Shown here: positions 23,765 through 25,251 of the stretch, in pieces
Layout of the letters: each line of letters starts with the position of its first letter
Position numbering within the stretch: the stretch's first letter is position 1
DNA from: VRUE01 sp035554595
GTDB lineage: Bacteria > Actinomycetota > Thermoleophilia > Solirubrobacterales > 70-9
Assembly (NCBI GenBank): GCA_035554595.1
Contig: DATMIH010000106.1
Location: 1 to 25,251 of the forward strand
Direction of reading: 5' to 3'
DNA length: 25,251 bases
Notes under the pieces: generated by a model
What the model was told of the DNA's origin: nothing
What the model saw: the letters and a program-made list of their open reading frames with translations, nothing else
Database searches by the model: none
Program-made: the position numbers and the translations under genes

Positions 23765-24289
23765 TTATTCGACCGCGACGACCTGACCTGATTCGACCAG
23801 TCGCAGCGCACGTTTGAAGCTCGGGTCGAAGACCTCGACCTCGACCGGGGTGCCGGGATAGGCGAGGTAGACGCTCTGGGCGTTGCCGCGGTTGTAGTAG
23901 ACGGTGGCGTTACCGGGAGCGTGGCCGAGCGTCCCGCCAGAGCGCTTCGCCTGCCGGCGCAGCGAGGCAACCGCGTTTGGCTGCGCGTAGGTGCCGACGG
24001 TGAGGAAGTCGGCCCGCTTGTCGCCGGCTTTGGCACCGCCGGTCAGGTAGCGGACGAAGGTCCGGTCCTTTTCGGGGCGGCTCAACTCCAACTCCGTGCC
24101 CTTCTGTTCGCCGGCCCAGTAGATCGGTATCGCCTCCGAAGCGGTCTCGCGCAGGGAGTCCGGGCTGACGATCTCGGCGGCACCCGGGCTCGTCGAACCG
24201 ACTGGGTTCGAGCTCGAGTCTGATCCGCCACAGCCCACCAGCAGTGCTAGCGCCAGCGCCGTTCCCGCGACCACCGTGGCGCGGATCAT
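23765..24289 (-). CDS. putative lipoprotein of unknown function
   Basis: 174 residues from ATG 24289, which overlaps the upstream CAP gene stop by 4 bp; the longer open frame upstream is shadow sequence of that gene. MIRATVVAGTALALALLVGC is a signal peptide with lipobox LVGC, so the mature protein starts at Cys20 and is anchored outside the membrane. A Ser/Asn-rich linker (GGSDSSSNPVGSTSP) leads to a soluble domain of about 125 residues containing AIPIYWAGEQKGTELELSRP, DFLTVGTYAQPNAVASLRRQ and NAQSVYLAYPGTPVEVEVFD. I do not recognise the family. Co-translation with the CAP protein suggests a joint envelope role. Confidence 0.8.
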   Translation of the reverse strand: MIRATVVAGTALALALLVGCGGSDSSSNPVGSTSPGAAEIVSPDSLRETASEAIPIYWAGEQKGTELELSRPEKDRTFVRYLTGGAKAGDKRADFLTVGTYAQPNAVASLRRQAKRSGGTLGHAPGNATVYYNRGNAQSVYLAYPGTPVEVEVFDPSFKRALRLVESGQVVAVE

Positions 24290-24876
24290 GGGGCCGTGGT
24301 TCCGCAGTGGGAGCCGAAGTGCGCGGTCCAGAGGACGGTGCTGGCATGTCCTTCGAGTTCGCCCACCTGGCGGTTCAGGCCAAGGGCTTCGTAGTCGCCG
24401 AGGATGTTGTGGCGGTGCTCCGGCGATCGCATCCAGGCCTTGAAGATCGAGCGCACCGTGCCGTAGGCGCCGATTCCCCAAGCGAGGTTCTCGCCGACGT
24501 GCCAGCAGGTTTCGGAGAGGTAGCCCGCCTGCTGCATCCAGTAGGTGAATTCACGGCCGCAAGCGGTGTGGCTGAAGCTGTCGCAGCGCAGCACATCGGC
24601 CCCCTTTTCCTCGGAGGAGAGGTCTAGCTGCGGCGAGTCCGTCAATGCGCCCAGGCCGATCTGGGCGCGGGCAAAGTCGGTCATACAGCGCATCGCCTGC
24701 TCTTGGGCCGCAGGGGAAGCCGCGCCGGTTTGGTCCGGGCACGCCCCCGCGGGGGCGATCAGAGACGCGCTCGCGCCCGGCGCCACAATCAGGAAGAGGA
24801 GGATCGCGATCGCGGCCCCCGGATAGGCGAGCTTGGGTCTCACCGTCTCCTTGTCGTCAGATCGCCCCCGATGCAT
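24286..24876 (-). CDS. secreted CAP-domain (SCP/PR-1-like) protein
   Basis: 196 residues. A signal peptide (AAIAILLFLIVAPGASA) is followed by a CAP domain: MRCMTDFARAQIGLGALTDS (first helix), CDSFSHTACGREFTYWMQQA, VGENLAWG (conserved Glu) and WMRSPEHRHNIL (conserved His), then VLWTAHFG. Several cysteines suggest disulfides. Bacterial CAP proteins are extracellular and mostly uncharacterised; some act on envelope glycans or bind lipids. ATG 24876 gives a charged 11-residue extension before the hydrophobic core; a GTG at 24843 with AAGGAG three bases upstream gives a neater signal peptide (MRPKLAYPG) and may be the true start. First gene of a two-gene operon, divergent from the acyl-CoA dehydrogenase. 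Confidence 0.88.
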   Translation of the reverse strand: MHRGRSDDKETVRPKLAYPGAAIAILLFLIVAPGASASLIAPAGACPDQTGAASPAAQEQAMRCMTDFARAQIGLGALTDSPQLDLSSEEKGADVLRCDSFSHTACGREFTYWMQQAGYLSETCWHVGENLAWGIGAYGTVRSIFKAWMRSPEHRHNILGDYEALGLNRQVGELEGHASTVLWTAHFGSHCGTTAP

Positions 24877-24945
24877 GAGCGGTGGCCGGATCTGCGACGC
24901 CGATATCCTTGCCCTCCCGTTCGCACCCGACCCGAGCTAGGAGCC

Positions 24946-25251
24946 ATGGCCGTAGACACCGCCGCCTTCCGTGAGCAGACCGACGAGCAGCAGGCGATCA
25001 CCGAAATGGTGCGCCAGTTCGCCGACGAGAAGATCATCCCCAACGCCGAGCATTACGACCACGAGGACTCCTACCCGGAGCCGATCGTCGAGGAAATGAA
25101 GGAGCTCGGCCTCTTCGGGGTGACGATTCCCGAAGAGTACGGCGGCATGGGCCTCGATCTGACCACCTACGCGATGATCGTCGAAGAGCTCTCGCGCGGC
25201 TGGATCTCGATCTCCGGCGTCGTCAACACCCACTTCATCGGCTCCTACCTG
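24946..25251 (+). CDS. acyl-CoA dehydrogenase, N-terminal part
   Basis: The 102 visible residues are the N-terminal helical domain of an FAD-dependent acyl-CoA dehydrogenase: EQQAITEMVRQFADEKIIP, MKELGLFGVTIPEEYGGMGL, YAMIVEELSRGWISISGVVN. The active-site base and FAD motifs lie beyond the window, so chain-length specificity and even dehydrogenase versus oxidase cannot be judged. The ATG at 24946 follows AGGAG at 24939-24943, a short two-base spacing. The 69-base gap to the divergent CAP gene must hold both promoters; TATCCT at 24904-24909 is a candidate -10 for this gene. Confidence 0.9.
   Translation, partial: MAVDTAAFREQTDEQQAITEMVRQFADEKIIPNAEHYDHEDSYPEPIVEEMKELGLFGVTIPEEYGGMGLDLTTYAMIVEELSRGWISISGVVNTHFIGSYL

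Noticed and set aside
24290..24481. Upstream extension of the lipoprotein frame at 23765
   Set aside because: It overlaps the CAP gene out of frame and would bury the lipobox signal peptide inside the protein.

Overview
The window is GC-rich (roughly two thirds G+C by eye), densely coding DNA. The gene content fits an actinobacterium, most likely class Thermoleophilia (Solirubrobacterales-like): a DUF4333 lipoprotein, GTP-type PEP carboxykinase, a DUF1616 membrane protein, frequent GTG/TTG starts, 4-bp ATGA overlaps, and an arginine-rich C-terminal beta module of a kind I associate with that class. The taxonomic call is inference; there is no rRNA or other marker gene here.

Layout. (1) 1-3261: a partial succinate-CoA-ligase-like beta subunit (minus), divergent from a DUF4333 lipoprotein and pckG. 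(2) 3262-3855: a non-coding stretch full of inverted repeats, namely two REP-like double-hairpin units in opposite orientation and a perfect 28-bp inverted repeat. (3) 3856-8793, plus strand: three GH26-type glycoside hydrolases, the first fused to a YdjM-like membrane domain, with a polysaccharide deacetylase between the second and third. (4) 18167-8774, minus strand: six genes, five of them joined by 4-bp overlaps. They encode a membrane/GT2 fusion, a GT2, a GT2-GT4 fusion, a DUF1616 protein, a GT-C-like membrane protein and a Wzx-type flippase. Regions 3 and 4 converge and together look like a surface-glycan locus: the GTs assemble a lipid-linked glycan, the flippase exports it, and the hydrolases and deacetylase trim it outside. 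(5) 18375-19427: a malyl-CoA-lyase-type CitE-like enzyme. (6) 19538-22156: a coiled-coil hypothetical, then pabC and pabB head to head (p-aminobenzoate/folate). (7) 22291-23700: a secreted collagen-like protein with 83 Gly-X-Y triplets behind a structured leader. (8) 23765-24876: a lipoprotein and a CAP-domain protein. (9) 24946-end: the N-terminus of an acyl-CoA dehydrogenase.

The most unusual signals are a perfect 23-bp palindrome inserted in frame inside pabB, the repeat-rich island before the GH26 cluster, the YdjM-GH26 fusion with a possible internal signal-peptide start, and the GH26/GT locus as a candidate undescribed exopolysaccharide system. I saw no CRISPR array, transposase, tRNA or rRNA.
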